In this document: positions 1 through 6,328 of the stretch, piece after piece
Numbering within the stretch: position 1 is the first letter of the stretch
Layout: each line of letters opens with the position of its first letter
Source: Spirochaetaceae bacterium
GTDB taxonomy: Bacteria > Spirochaetota > Spirochaetia > Treponematales > Breznakiellaceae
Length of the DNA stretch: 10,603 bases
NCBI GenBank assembly: GCA_031267475.1
Contig: JAIRZA010000041.1
Location: 1-10,603, forward strand
Direction of reading: 5' to 3'
The notes under the pieces: model-generated
What the model saw: only the letters and a program-made list of their open reading frames with translations
Told to the model about the DNA's origin: nothing
The model's database searches: none
Made by a program: the position numbers and the translations under genes

Positions 1-358
1 TCCCAGTGATATGCAGACAGCGCTCGCAATGTATGTTCTCCGACGACTGAAACCATACTCCGTCTACCGCTATCAAGACTCCCCCGTCCAGTACACGGTA
101 CTGCTCCAAAACCCCCGCTATCAAGCGATTCCTGATAGCTCAACATCGACAGGTGTTGAAACAGAAATATCCCGAACGCGCTGTTTATCGCATCGCCGAA
201 GGTATAGGTTAAATTGAACCCCTCCCGCCGCTTCCATGCCGATGCGTCCCCGGTCTGTTTCCCCAACCTCGTCAAACCGGCTCAACTGACCCTGTAATAT
301 CCCCAGTCCCATCTCTCTGTTTTATCATAGTTTTTGTAAAAGTAAAATCGCTGGTCAT
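1..358 (-). pseudogene. Decayed, partial IS transposase (N-terminal region, frameshifted)
   Basis: On the minus strand, transposase-like protein sequence can be followed only by changing frame several times. A possible start at 358 gives MTSDFTFTKTM. The next frame gives LSRFDEVGETDRGRIGMEAAGG (about 280-225). A third frame gives FGDAINSAFGIFLF and LSMLSYQES (about 207-130). A fourth gives VLEQYRVLDGGVLIAVDGV and then SSENIHCERC (about 115-15), running off the left edge. The order matches, as I recall it, the N-terminal half of a DDE transposase family (ISNCY-like) with a DG-x-aromatic-x-SS-x-x-I-x-C-x-x-C segment. The stretch of some tens of residues expected between the third and fourth segments is missing, so there is probably an internal deletion as well as frameshifts. 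An 11-bp direct repeat (CCGCTATCAAG at 67-77 and 115-125) lies beside the suspected deletion. No complete product is possible. Family assignment is from memory and is moderately confident. Confidence 0.6.
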
Positions 359-391
359 AATGAACTTCCTGTTGACTCTTGCTAAATTATA

Positions 392-406
392 CCGCGCAAC
401 GCGCGG
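392..406. repeat. Small GC-rich inverted repeat with 3-nt loop
   Basis: CCGCGC (392-397) and GCGCGG (401-406) form a perfect 6-bp stem around the loop AAC. It lies in non-coding DNA between the transposase remnant and the repeats upstream of sbp, and shares the 3-nt-loop design of the longer hairpins near 7807-8011. Confidence 0.5.
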
Positions 407-467
407 CAAGGAACGCATAACAAACCTGCCATGTAGTATACTAGAAAAATAGATTCTTGTAAATCCA

Positions 468-525
468 CCGCCGGCGGGTTTTCATACGCTCCGCGCCCGC
501 CAGCGGGTTTTCATGCGCTCCGCGC
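468..525. repeat. Two tandem 29-bp repeat units, upstream copy
   Basis: Units 468-496 and 497-525 follow each other without a gap. Each begins with a small GC palindrome (CCGCCGGCGG or CCGCCAGCGG), continues GGTTTTCAT and ends CGCTCCGCGC. They differ at only a few positions. Two more units of the same length lie at 7718-7775 after cysN, so the pair brackets the sulfate operon. There are no spacers between units, which argues against CRISPR. The GC stem followed by TTTT looks terminator-like, but the stem is only about 5 bp. Confidence 0.75.
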
Positions 526-582
526 TATTATCCCGCAGGTCTCCCGAACAACTGGGGGTGGTGTTTCGCCGCGCTAAACTCC
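526..582. repeat. Palindromic repeat module, copy 1 (diverged)
   Basis: This stretch aligns along most of its length with 7867-7922: both share TATCCCGC, GTCTCCC, a G-rich middle and then GTTTCGCCGCGC-AAACTCC. In this copy the terminal hairpin (arms 560-569 and 573-582, loop CGC) has two mismatches in ten pairs, whereas the arms of the downstream copy match perfectly. It therefore looks like an older or decaying copy of a dispersed element. No coding sequence is seen in it. Confidence 0.65.
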
Positions 583-586
583 GAAA

Positions 587-612
587 GCTCAACGCGCTTT
601 AGCGCGTTGAGC
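587..612. repeat. 26-bp palindrome (hairpin)
   Basis: GCTCAACGCGC (587-597) is perfectly complementary to GCGCGTTGAGC (602-612) around TTTA, of which the outer T and A can also pair to give a 12-bp stem. It follows the repeat module directly, much as hairpins accompany the module downstream of cysN. There is no T-run on the + side. It could be part of a dispersed repeat or stop transcription from upstream; neither is proven. Confidence 0.7.
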
Positions 613-652
613 CGCCCGCCGGCGGTTTCCTACTAAAACCATAATAAAACTA

Positions 653-681
653 TTGACAAAAAATTTAAGAGCTTATACTAT
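653..681 (+). promoter_or_regulatory. Probable sigma70-type promoter of the sulfate operon
   Basis: A perfect TTGACA box (653-658) is followed by TATACT (674-679, 15-bp spacing) and the overlapping TACTAT (676-681, 17-bp spacing). Either could be the -10 element. Transcription would start around 687-690, leaving a leader of roughly 55-60 nt before sbp. The surrounding DNA is AT-rich, unlike the GC-rich repeats just upstream. It is the only strong promoter I see for the seven-gene operon. Confidence 0.7.
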
Positions 682-696
682 AAATATCATCATATT

Positions 697-745
697 ACTA
701 GGAAATACTCCGCAAAGCCGGAGACTAGTTTTTTAAGGAGTTTTT
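697..745 (+). promoter_or_regulatory. Leader stem-loop with T-run; possible attenuator or RBS-masking switch before sbp
   Basis: ACTAG (697-701) pairs with CTAGT (725-729), and CTCCG (708-712) pairs with CGGAG (719-723), with an asymmetric internal loop between the two helices. A run of six T (729-734) follows, so the structure resembles a weak intrinsic terminator. The ribosome binding site AAGGAG (735-740) comes next, 5 nt before the sbp ATG. In an alternative fold, AAATACTCC (703-711) can pair at 8 of 9 positions with GGAGTTTTT (737-745), covering the ribosome binding site. The two folds exclude each other because both use 708-711. The pairings are seen directly; regulation by sulfur supply is inference. 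It is too short for a standard SAM riboswitch or T-box. Confidence 0.4.
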
Positions 746-1789
746 ATGAATATCTTGTTGCGGATTGCAAGAACACGCGGGTTCTTGCTGATGGTTTCGG
801 TGTTTGCGCTGGTTTCTCCGGCGCTGTATTCGGCGGATTTCACGTTGCTCAATGTCTCTTACGACCCTACAAGGGAGCTTTACCGTGATTTTAACGAGGC
901 GTTTGCGCGGCATTACAAGCAGCTTACGGGTAATAATGTTACCATCAGGCAGTCTCACGCCGGATCGGGCGGGCAGGCTCGCGCGGTTATTGAAGGGCTT
1001 GAAGCTGATGTTGTAACTTTGGCGCTCGCCTATGACATTGACGAGATTGTCAATAAGGCTCATACGATTTCTCCGGATTGGCAAAGCCGCCTGCCGGATA
1101 ACAGCGCCCCGTATACTTCTACTATTGTATTCCTTGTACGGGCCGGAAATCCTAAAAAAATACGGGACTGGAATGATTTAACGCGCAGCGATGTAAAAAT
1201 CATTACGCCCGACCCTAAAACTTCCGGCGGGGCGCGTTGGAATTATCTTGCGGCATGGGCCTATGGTCTTGAGCAGTATAAAAGCGAAGCCGCGGCTCGT
1301 GATTTTGTAAAAAAGATTTTCGCCAACGTGCCTGTTCTGGATTCCGGCGCGCGGGGGGCGACGAATACTTTTGTGCAGCGTGGTTTAGGGGATGTTCTTT
1401 TGGCGTGGGAAAACGAGGCTTTTTTGTCAATTAACGAGCTTGGCAAGAATAAATTTGAAATTGTTGTTCCTTCTTTGAGTATTCTTGCAGAGCCCACTGT
1501 CGCATGGGTTGACACGGTAGTCAAACGGCGCGGCACGGAAGAGGTGGCTAAGGAGTATCTTAAACATCTTTACTCGAAAGAGGGGCAGCGTCTCGCCGCC
1601 AAGCATTATTATCGCCCGCGCGACGCCGAAGTCGCCCGCGAGTACGCCGCTCAATTCCCTAATCTTAAGCTGGTAACGATTGACGGCGCGTTTGGCGGCT
1701 GGAAAAAGGCGCAGCCTTTGCATTTTGGAGACGGCGGCGAATTCGATAAAATTATGAGCGAACTCAGAAGAAACCGGGGGCGTTCATGA
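746..1789 (+). CDS. sbp: Periplasmic sulfate-binding protein of the sulfate ABC transporter
   Basis: This 347-residue protein matches the Sbp/CysP family along its whole length (E. coli Sbp is about 329 residues). A signal peptide is clear: basic residues at 6, 9 and 11, a hydrophobic core at 12-24 and probable cleavage around 26-30. The mature part begins with the family motif LLNVSYDPTRELY, followed by QSHAGSGGQA, EADVVTLALAYD, LPDNSAPYTSTIVFLVR, SGGARWNYLAAW, LDSGARGATNTF, DVLLAWENEA, YYRPRDAEVA and FGGWKKAQ, which include the segments that line the sulfate pocket. It should bind sulfate outside the membrane and deliver it to the CysT/CysW channel. No lipobox cysteine is visible. The start is fixed by AAGGAG five bases upstream. 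It heads the operon behind a strong promoter and a structured leader, and its stop overlaps the cysT start by 4 nt (ATGA), implying coupled translation. A thiosulfate-preferring variant cannot be excluded. Confidence 0.96.
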   Translation: MNILLRIARTRGFLLMVSVFALVSPALYSADFTLLNVSYDPTRELYRDFNEAFARHYKQLTGNNVTIRQSHAGSGGQARAVIEGLEADVVTLALAYDIDEIVNKAHTISPDWQSRLPDNSAPYTSTIVFLVRAGNPKKIRDWNDLTRSDVKIITPDPKTSGGARWNYLAAWAYGLEQYKSEAAARDFVKKIFANVPVLDSGARGATNTFVQRGLGDVLLAWENEAFLSINELGKNKFEIVVPSLSILAEPTVAWVDTVVKRRGTEEVAKEYLKHLYSKEGQRLAAKHYYRPRDAEVAREYAAQFPNLKLVTIDGAFGGWKKAQPLHFGDGGEFDKIMSELRRNRGRS

Positions 1790-2634
1790 AATTAGCGCTG
1801 CCTTTCCCCAAAAAACGTCAGACGGCTAAACTGCCGGGTTTTGGCCTTACATTGGGGCTTTCTCTTACATATATGACGTTGCTTATATTTATTCCATTGA
1901 GCGCGCTTGTCTTGTACGCCGCAAAGATTTCGTTTGCCGACTTCATCGAGATAATTTTTAACGAGCGGACGGCGGCGGCGTTCAAGGTTTCTTTTTCGTC
2001 TTCTTTTTGGGCGGCGCTGTTTAATTTTTTCGCGGGTTTGATTATCGCTTGGGTTTTAACCCGCTACCGTTTTTTTGGCAAAAAACTTATCGACGCGCTT
2101 ATCGATTTGCCTTTCGCTATTCCAACGGCGGTCGCGGGTATTTCGCTGGCGCTGATTTTTTCGGGCAATGGTATTATAGGCGCTTTTCTGGAAAAATTCG
2201 GTATAAACATCGCTTACTCAAAGGGCGGAATCATCATAGCTTTGATATTTATCGGTTTTCCGTTTGTTGTGCGCACTGTCCAGCCTGTCATAGAAGAGCT
2301 TGATAAAGAGGTCGAAGAAGCGGCAAGCAGCTTGGGGGCTAACTATTATCAGGTTTTTGCCCGTGTGATTTTCCCGTCCTTGTTTCCCGCGCTTGTTACT
2401 GGTTTTGCGCTGGCTTTCGCGCGGGGGCTGGGCGAGTACGGGTCTATCATTTTTATTTCCAGCAATATGCCTTATGAAAGCGAGATTGTCCCGCTTCTTA
2501 TCGTTAAACAGCTTTTGCAGTTTAACTACGAAGGCGCCAGCGCAATCGGCGTAAGCCTGCTGGTCTGCGCGTTCGTCATGCTGCTATGTATCAATGTGCT
2601 TCAGAATATCATGAAAAAAGGGAGGGCTAAATGA
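1786..2634 (+). CDS. cysT: Sulfate ABC transporter permease CysT (CysU)
   Basis: The 282-residue integral membrane protein is close to the usual CysT/CysU length (about 277). The N-terminus contains LPGFGLTLGLSLTY, typical of the family. About six membrane segments are visible, near residues 20-45, 70-92, 105-127, 148-166, 198-222 and 250-272. The EAA loop that docks onto the ATPase is at about 185-210 (EEAASSLGANYYQVFARV), and is followed by the conserved ARGLGEYGSIIFIS. It should pair with CysW to form the transmembrane path for sulfate, energised by CysA and fed by Sbp. Both ends overlap neighbouring genes by 4 nt (ATGA with sbp before and with cysW after), so the permease genes are probably translationally coupled. 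No sign of damage. Confidence 0.95.
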   Translation: MKLALPFPKKRQTAKLPGFGLTLGLSLTYMTLLIFIPLSALVLYAAKISFADFIEIIFNERTAAAFKVSFSSSFWAALFNFFAGLIIAWVLTRYRFFGKKLIDALIDLPFAIPTAVAGISLALIFSGNGIIGAFLEKFGINIAYSKGGIIIALIFIGFPFVVRTVQPVIEELDKEVEEAASSLGANYYQVFARVIFPSLFPALVTGFALAFARGLGEYGSIIFISSNMPYESEIVPLLIVKQLLQFNYEGASAIGVSLLVCAFVMLLCINVLQNIMKKGRAK

Positions 2635-3473
2635 AAAATCGAGTAATGTCGCGCGAGCCGCGCTGGATTAAACCGGTTGCAATCGCGTTTATGCTGATAT
2701 TTCTTTCGGTATTCGTTTTTATCCCGCTGATAACGATTTTTAGAGAGGCTTTAAGCGGCGGAATTAAGACTTACTTTTACGCCATGTCGGAGCCGGATGT
2801 GTTCGCATCTATAAAATTGACTCTGCTGACAGCGCTTGTCTGCCTGCCTGTGAATACGTTTTTTGGCGTGCTTATGGCGTGGGCTATCACGAAATTCAGC
2901 TTTAGGTTTAAGCACGTACTTGTTACATTGGTCGAAATTCCATTCGCCATATCGCCCGTTGTAGCAGGTTTGTTGTTCATATTCCTGTTTGGCTCATTCG
3001 GCTGGTTTGGCTCATGGCTCATCGAGCATAACATCAAGATTGTTTTCGCCGTTCCCGGAATCATAATCGCCACGGCTTTCGTAACTTTCCCGTTTGTGGC
3101 GCGCGAACTTATCCCGCTGATGCAGGAACTGGGGCGCGACGACGAGGAGGCGGCTATGACGCTGGGGGCGCGGGGTTGGCAGATTTTTTTCAAAGTAACG
3201 CTGCCTAACATCAAATGGGGGCTGCTCTACGGCGTGATTCTGACCAACGCCCGCGCAATCGGAGAATTCGGCGCTGTGGCGGTTGTGTCGGGGTCTATTC
3301 GCGGGGTTACTACAACTATGCCTTTGTATATAGACATTCTTTACGGCGAGTATATGTTTGGGGCGGCTTTCGCGGTGGCGTCGCTGCTAACTATTCTTGC
3401 GCTTCTGACGTTGTTTGTTAAAACAATAATCGAGCATATTATCGCCGAACAGCGAAAACGCGCTCTGGTTTAA
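2631..3473 (+). CDS. cysW: Sulfate ABC transporter permease CysW
   Basis: This 280-residue membrane protein is the second permease half (E. coli CysW is about 291). It has a first membrane span near residues 15-38, several further hydrophobic spans, and the EAA loop DEEAAMTLGARGWQIFFKV at about 172-190. The latter is followed by LYGVILTNARAIGEFGAVAVVSG and GVTTTMPLYIDILY, which are diagnostic of CysW rather than of the related molybdate permease ModB. It forms the channel with CysT. The ATG at 2631 overlaps the cysT stop; an in-frame ATG five codons later (2646) is an alternative, but the coupled start is preferred. Forty bases separate its stop from cysA. Confidence 0.95.
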   Translation: MKNRVMSREPRWIKPVAIAFMLIFLSVFVFIPLITIFREALSGGIKTYFYAMSEPDVFASIKLTLLTALVCLPVNTFFGVLMAWAITKFSFRFKHVLVTLVEIPFAISPVVAGLLFIFLFGSFGWFGSWLIEHNIKIVFAVPGIIIATAFVTFPFVARELIPLMQELGRDDEEAAMTLGARGWQIFFKVTLPNIKWGLLYGVILTNARAIGEFGAVAVVSGSIRGVTTTMPLYIDILYGEYMFGAAFAVASLLTILALLTLFVKTIIEHIIAEQRKRALV

Positions 3474-3513
3474 CGGCGGCGTATTTTTATTTTTATGAGG
3501 AAATGAGGAAATT

Positions 3514-4608
3514 ATGAGTATAGAATTAAATGGTATTAACAAAAATTTTGGGGATTTTGTCGCGCTTTCAGATATTAATCTTTCTATCCCCACCGGTGAA
3601 ATCAGCGCTCTGCTGGGTCCTTCCGGTTCGGGGAAAACTACCTTGCTCAGGATAATCGCCGGTCTCGAAGCGCCGGATTCCGGCAGTGTGAGTTTTTTTG
3701 GCGAGGATACTACTTGGAAGCAGATCCGCGAGCGTCAGGTTGGTTTTGTGTTTCAGCACTACGCTCTCTTTAAGCACATGAGCGTGTTTGAAAATATCGC
3801 GTTCGGGCTTAAAGTGCGTCCAAAGGCGCTGCGTCCCGGCAAAGAGGAAATTCGAGAAAAGGTGTTTTCGCTTCTTTCTATGGTTCAGCTTGAAGCTCTG
3901 GCCAACCGTTTCCCAAATGAGTTGAGCGGCGGTCAAAAACAGCGGGTCGCGCTGGCGCGGGCTCTGGCGGTGGAGCCTAAGGTTCTGTTGCTGGACGAGC
4001 CTTTCGGCGCTCTGGACGCGAAGGTCAGGCAGGAACTGCGGCGCTGGCTGCGTTTTCTTCACGATGAAATACATATTACTAGTGTGTTTGTTACTCACGA
4101 TCAAGAGGAGGCGCTGGAAGTTTCCGACAACATTGTAATTTTGAATAAGGGCCGGATTGAGCAGACTGGTTCGCCTGAAGATGTGTACGATCGTCCGGCG
4201 AATCCGTTTGTTTACGGCTTTTTGGGTAATGTCAATTTATTTCACGCCCGGCTTGATCACAAGGGGGCTCTTAATCTTGAGTCCGAAAAAGGCGGCGCGG
4301 AGGATTCGCCGGCTCAATCGGACGAGGTTTCATTTTTTGTCCGTCCGCATGATGTGTCTATTAGTCTTTCTAATGAGGACGGCAAGGGTATTGAAGCGCG
4401 TATCACCGATCATCGTCTGCTTGGTAGTCGTGTGCGGGTGAATGTTCAGACTTTAAGTGGTGAAAAGGACATCGAGGCGGATATTGACAAAAAGCATTGG
4501 AATAGTATAAAACAAGATGGGCAGGAGATAGGAAAAAAAGTGTTCATTCGTTTTATTGGCGCGAAAATCTTTTCCAAAAACGAAAACTGGAGCGATTATG
4601 TCATTTAA
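3514..4608 (+). CDS. cysA: Sulfate ABC transporter ATP-binding protein CysA
   Basis: The 364-residue ATPase (E. coli CysA is 365) powers sulfate import at the cytoplasmic face of CysT/CysW. All ABC motifs are intact: Walker A GPSGSGKTT at 35-43, Q-loop Gln81, signature LSGGQ at 137-141, Walker B VLLLDE at 157-162, D-loop GALD at 165-168 and switch His195. Residues about 235-364 form the C-terminal TOBE-type domain typical of CysA, including FFVRPHDVSISL and the LLGSRVRVNV segment. The start is supported by GAGGAA at 3505-3510, three bases before the ATG. It has its own ribosome binding site and is not overlapped, unlike the permease genes. A 120-bp gap with no obvious promoter separates it from cysH, so cotranscription is likely. 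Confidence 0.96.
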   Translation: MSIELNGINKNFGDFVALSDINLSIPTGEISALLGPSGSGKTTLLRIIAGLEAPDSGSVSFFGEDTTWKQIRERQVGFVFQHYALFKHMSVFENIAFGLKVRPKALRPGKEEIREKVFSLLSMVQLEALANRFPNELSGGQKQRVALARALAVEPKVLLLDEPFGALDAKVRQELRRWLRFLHDEIHITSVFVTHDQEEALEVSDNIVILNKGRIEQTGSPEDVYDRPANPFVYGFLGNVNLFHARLDHKGALNLESEKGGAEDSPAQSDEVSFFVRPHDVSISLSNEDGKGIEARITDHRLLGSRVRVNVQTLSGEKDIEADIDKKHWNSIKQDGQEIGKKVFIRFIGAKIFSKNENWSDYVI

Positions 4609-4640
4609 GCGGCGCGATATGTTCTTCAAAGCGAGGCGCT

Positions 4641-4739
4641 ATGCTGTATAAAACCGAGGGTCTCCGAAAGCGGGTGTTTGCGTTTTTCGGGACGAGTGTG
4701 AAAATTTATTCGAAAACGGGGTTAATTAATGGTGTCTGA
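4641..4739 (+). CDS. Doubtful 32-residue ORF between cysA and cysH
   Basis: An ATG at 4641, four bases after GAGG (4633-4636), opens a 32-codon frame whose TGA overlaps the first codons of cysH. The product would be basic, with K/R at 4, 9, 10, 11 and 21. I recognise no family. Its only supports are a fair ribosome binding site and the overlap, which could couple translation into cysH, whose own ribosome binding site (CGGGG near 4717-4721) is weak. The gap also holds a 6-bp inverted repeat, CCGAAA (4664-4669) with TTTCGG (4685-4690), without a T-run. It may be a chance ORF. Confidence 0.2.
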   Translation: MLYKTEGLRKRVFAFFGTSVKIYSKTGLINGV

Positions 4740-5466
4740 AAAGGATTCTGATCTTTTTCACCGCAGCGAGGTGTTTCTTTCCCATGTTGCTTCTTCTATC
4801 AAGGGAGGGCTTTGTCTTGCTTACAGTTATCAGGCTGAAGATACTGTCGTTTTAGATATGTTGCTCAAGCTTGGTTTAAGCGAGTTTGATGTGTTCACGC
4901 TGGACACAAAAAGGCTTTTCCCGGAAATGGATGTATATCATAAGAAAGTCGAAGAATTCTTTGGTATAGATATTCTGCGCTGTTATCCTGATGTTGATGA
5001 AGAGGCCGAACTTGAAGCTAAGTTGGGTGAATTTGGTATGTGGGATAGTGTTGAATCGCGGAAGTATTGTTGCGATATACGGAAGGTCAGGCCATTGTCG
5101 CGTTTCCTGCAAGGGAAAAGCGCGTGGTTTACGGGGCTTCGCGCCTCGCAGTCGGAGACGCGCGCTGATATGCGTTCTTTGGAATATGATGATCAATTTG
5201 GCTTGATAAAAATAAATCCGCTTGTCGACTGGAGTGAAGAGGCTGTATTCGCATATATTAACGAACGGGGTCTTCCGCTAAATCCGCTTTACGGGAATGG
5301 GTTCCGTAGTATTGGCTGCTCTCCGTGTACACGGCCCGTGAAGGCGGGCGAAGATGTTCGGGCGGGCAGGTGGTGGTGGGAAGACCCGAATCAACGGGAA
5401 TGTGGCTGTATGGTAAAATATAGGCAGGAGCATGAGCAAAACGCTGCAACAATCAAACTTGGATAA
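4729..5466 (+). CDS. cysH: Assimilatory APS reductase, 4Fe-4S type (CysH family)
   Basis: The 245-residue protein belongs to the CysH family and reduces activated sulfate to sulfite in the cytoplasm with thioredoxin-type electrons. The substrate-binding region has SYQAEDTVVLDML (about 33-45) and FTLDTKRLFPE (about 56-66). Paired cysteines Cys114-Cys115 (KYCCDIRKVRPL) and Cys197-x-x-Cys200 (GCSPCTRPV) are the four 4Fe-4S ligands that mark enzymes using APS rather than PAPS. The absence of APS kinase nearby agrees. The basic R-x-x-GRWWWED segment is at about 211-219. The C-terminal catalytic cysteine is Cys225 in ECG; the usual His two positions after the Gly is replaced here, giving ECGCM with an extra Cys227. 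The ribosome binding site is weak (CGGGG). The 3' end overlaps cysD by 35 nt. Product identity is very likely; specificity for APS is inferred from the cluster cysteines. Confidence 0.93.
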   Translation: MVSEKDSDLFHRSEVFLSHVASSIKGGLCLAYSYQAEDTVVLDMLLKLGLSEFDVFTLDTKRLFPEMDVYHKKVEEFFGIDILRCYPDVDEEAELEAKLGEFGMWDSVESRKYCCDIRKVRPLSRFLQGKSAWFTGLRASQSETRADMRSLEYDDQFGLIKINPLVDWSEEAVFAYINERGLPLNPLYGNGFRSIGCSPCTRPVKAGEDVRAGRWWWEDPNQRECGCMVKYRQEHEQNAATIKLG

Positions 5467-6328
5467 GCTCGAATCACAGAGTGTTTTTATTATCCGCGAA
5501 GCGTATAAGTCTTTCAAAAATATTGGGATGCTTTGGTCGATAGGAAAAGATAGTACTGTCTTGCTGTGGCTGGCGAAAAAGGCGTTTTTTGGTCATGTGC
5601 CGTTCGAGCTTATTCATATTGATACTGGTTACAAGATACCGGAAATGATTATTTATCGCGATCAGTTGGCTAGGGATTTGCGTTTAAGGCTTGTGGTTGG
5701 TCAAAATAAGCAGGCTATCGCCGAAAAACGCACTTTCTTTGATGGTCTTGATCGTGTGAGTTGCTGCCGCGAGTTAAAAACTAGGGCTCTGCGCTCGACG
5801 CTGGACGGGACGTCGCCGCGCAGGGTGTACGATCCGGTTCATGATGTGTGGCAGGATTTGGAATCGGGGGATCCTTACAATGCTGTTATTGTCGGCGCGC
5901 GCAGCGACGAGGAGGGCAGCCGCTCAAAAGAGAGGGTTTTTTCCGCCCGTGATGAAAAGAGCGAGTGGGACGCTAGCGCCCAGCCGCCGGAGCTCTGGAA
6001 TCTTTATAAAACTGAATTCGCGCCAAAGACTCATGTGCGAGTTCATCCTTTGCTCGACTGGACCGAGCTTAATATTTGGGAGTATATTGAGCGGGAAAAA
6101 ATTCCTACTATTTCGATTTACTATAACCAGGGTGACGGTAAGCGCTACCGTTCGCTGGGTTGTTATCCTTGTACGTTTCCTGTAGACTCCGACGCACGGA
6201 ATCCGCGCGAGGTGATTGAGGAGTTGACTAGCGGGAAATTTCGCAACATTGCCGAGCGCTCCGGGCGCGCTCAGGATCAGGACAGCGGCGGAACGTTGGA
6301 AATATTGCGTAAAGAAGGCTATATGTGA
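5432..6328 (+). CDS. cysD: Sulfate adenylyltransferase subunit 2 (ATP sulfurylase small subunit) CysD
   Basis: The 298-residue protein is of normal length (E. coli CysD is 302) and is the catalytic half of CysDN, making APS and pyrophosphate from ATP and sulfate. It starts with the conserved LDKLESQSVFIIREAY (10-25), followed by the PP-loop SIGKDST (36-42), FFGHVPFELIHIDTGYKIPEM, the cysteine pair in VSCCRELKTRAL, VGARSDEEGSRSKERVFS, VHPLLDWTELNIWEYI and the C-terminal YRSLGCYPCTFPV. The ATG at 5432 is chosen because the family N-terminus needs it. Its purine-rich site (AGGAG, 5426-5430) is only one base from the ATG, so initiation may rely on ribosomes finishing cysH, which it overlaps by 35 nt. 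Its TGA overlaps the cysN ATG by one base. All recognisable motifs are intact. Confidence 0.96.
   Translation: MSKTLQQSNLDKLESQSVFIIREAYKSFKNIGMLWSIGKDSTVLLWLAKKAFFGHVPFELIHIDTGYKIPEMIIYRDQLARDLRLRLVVGQNKQAIAEKRTFFDGLDRVSCCRELKTRALRSTLDGTSPRRVYDPVHDVWQDLESGDPYNAVIVGARSDEEGSRSKERVFSARDEKSEWDASAQPPELWNLYKTEFAPKTHVRVHPLLDWTELNIWEYIEREKIPTISIYYNQGDGKRYRSLGCYPCTFPVDSDARNPREVIEELTSGKFRNIAERSGRAQDQDSGGTLEILRKEGYM

Noticed and set aside
11..312. ORFs at the left edge on both strands (68 and 63 codons)
   Set aside because: The + strand frame is antisense to transposase-like sequence. The minus frame is only one piece of the frameshifted transposase, not a separate gene.
468..525. CRISPR array
   Set aside because: The 29-bp length is CRISPR-like, but the units abut with no spacers and come in pairs only; no cas gene is present.
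686..745. SAM riboswitch or T-box leader before sbp
   Set aside because: The leader is about 60 nt, too short for either, and no T-box sequence is seen.
6325..6327. GTG as the start of cysN
   Set aside because: ATG follows directly and makes the common TGATG overlap with the cysD stop; the difference is one residue.
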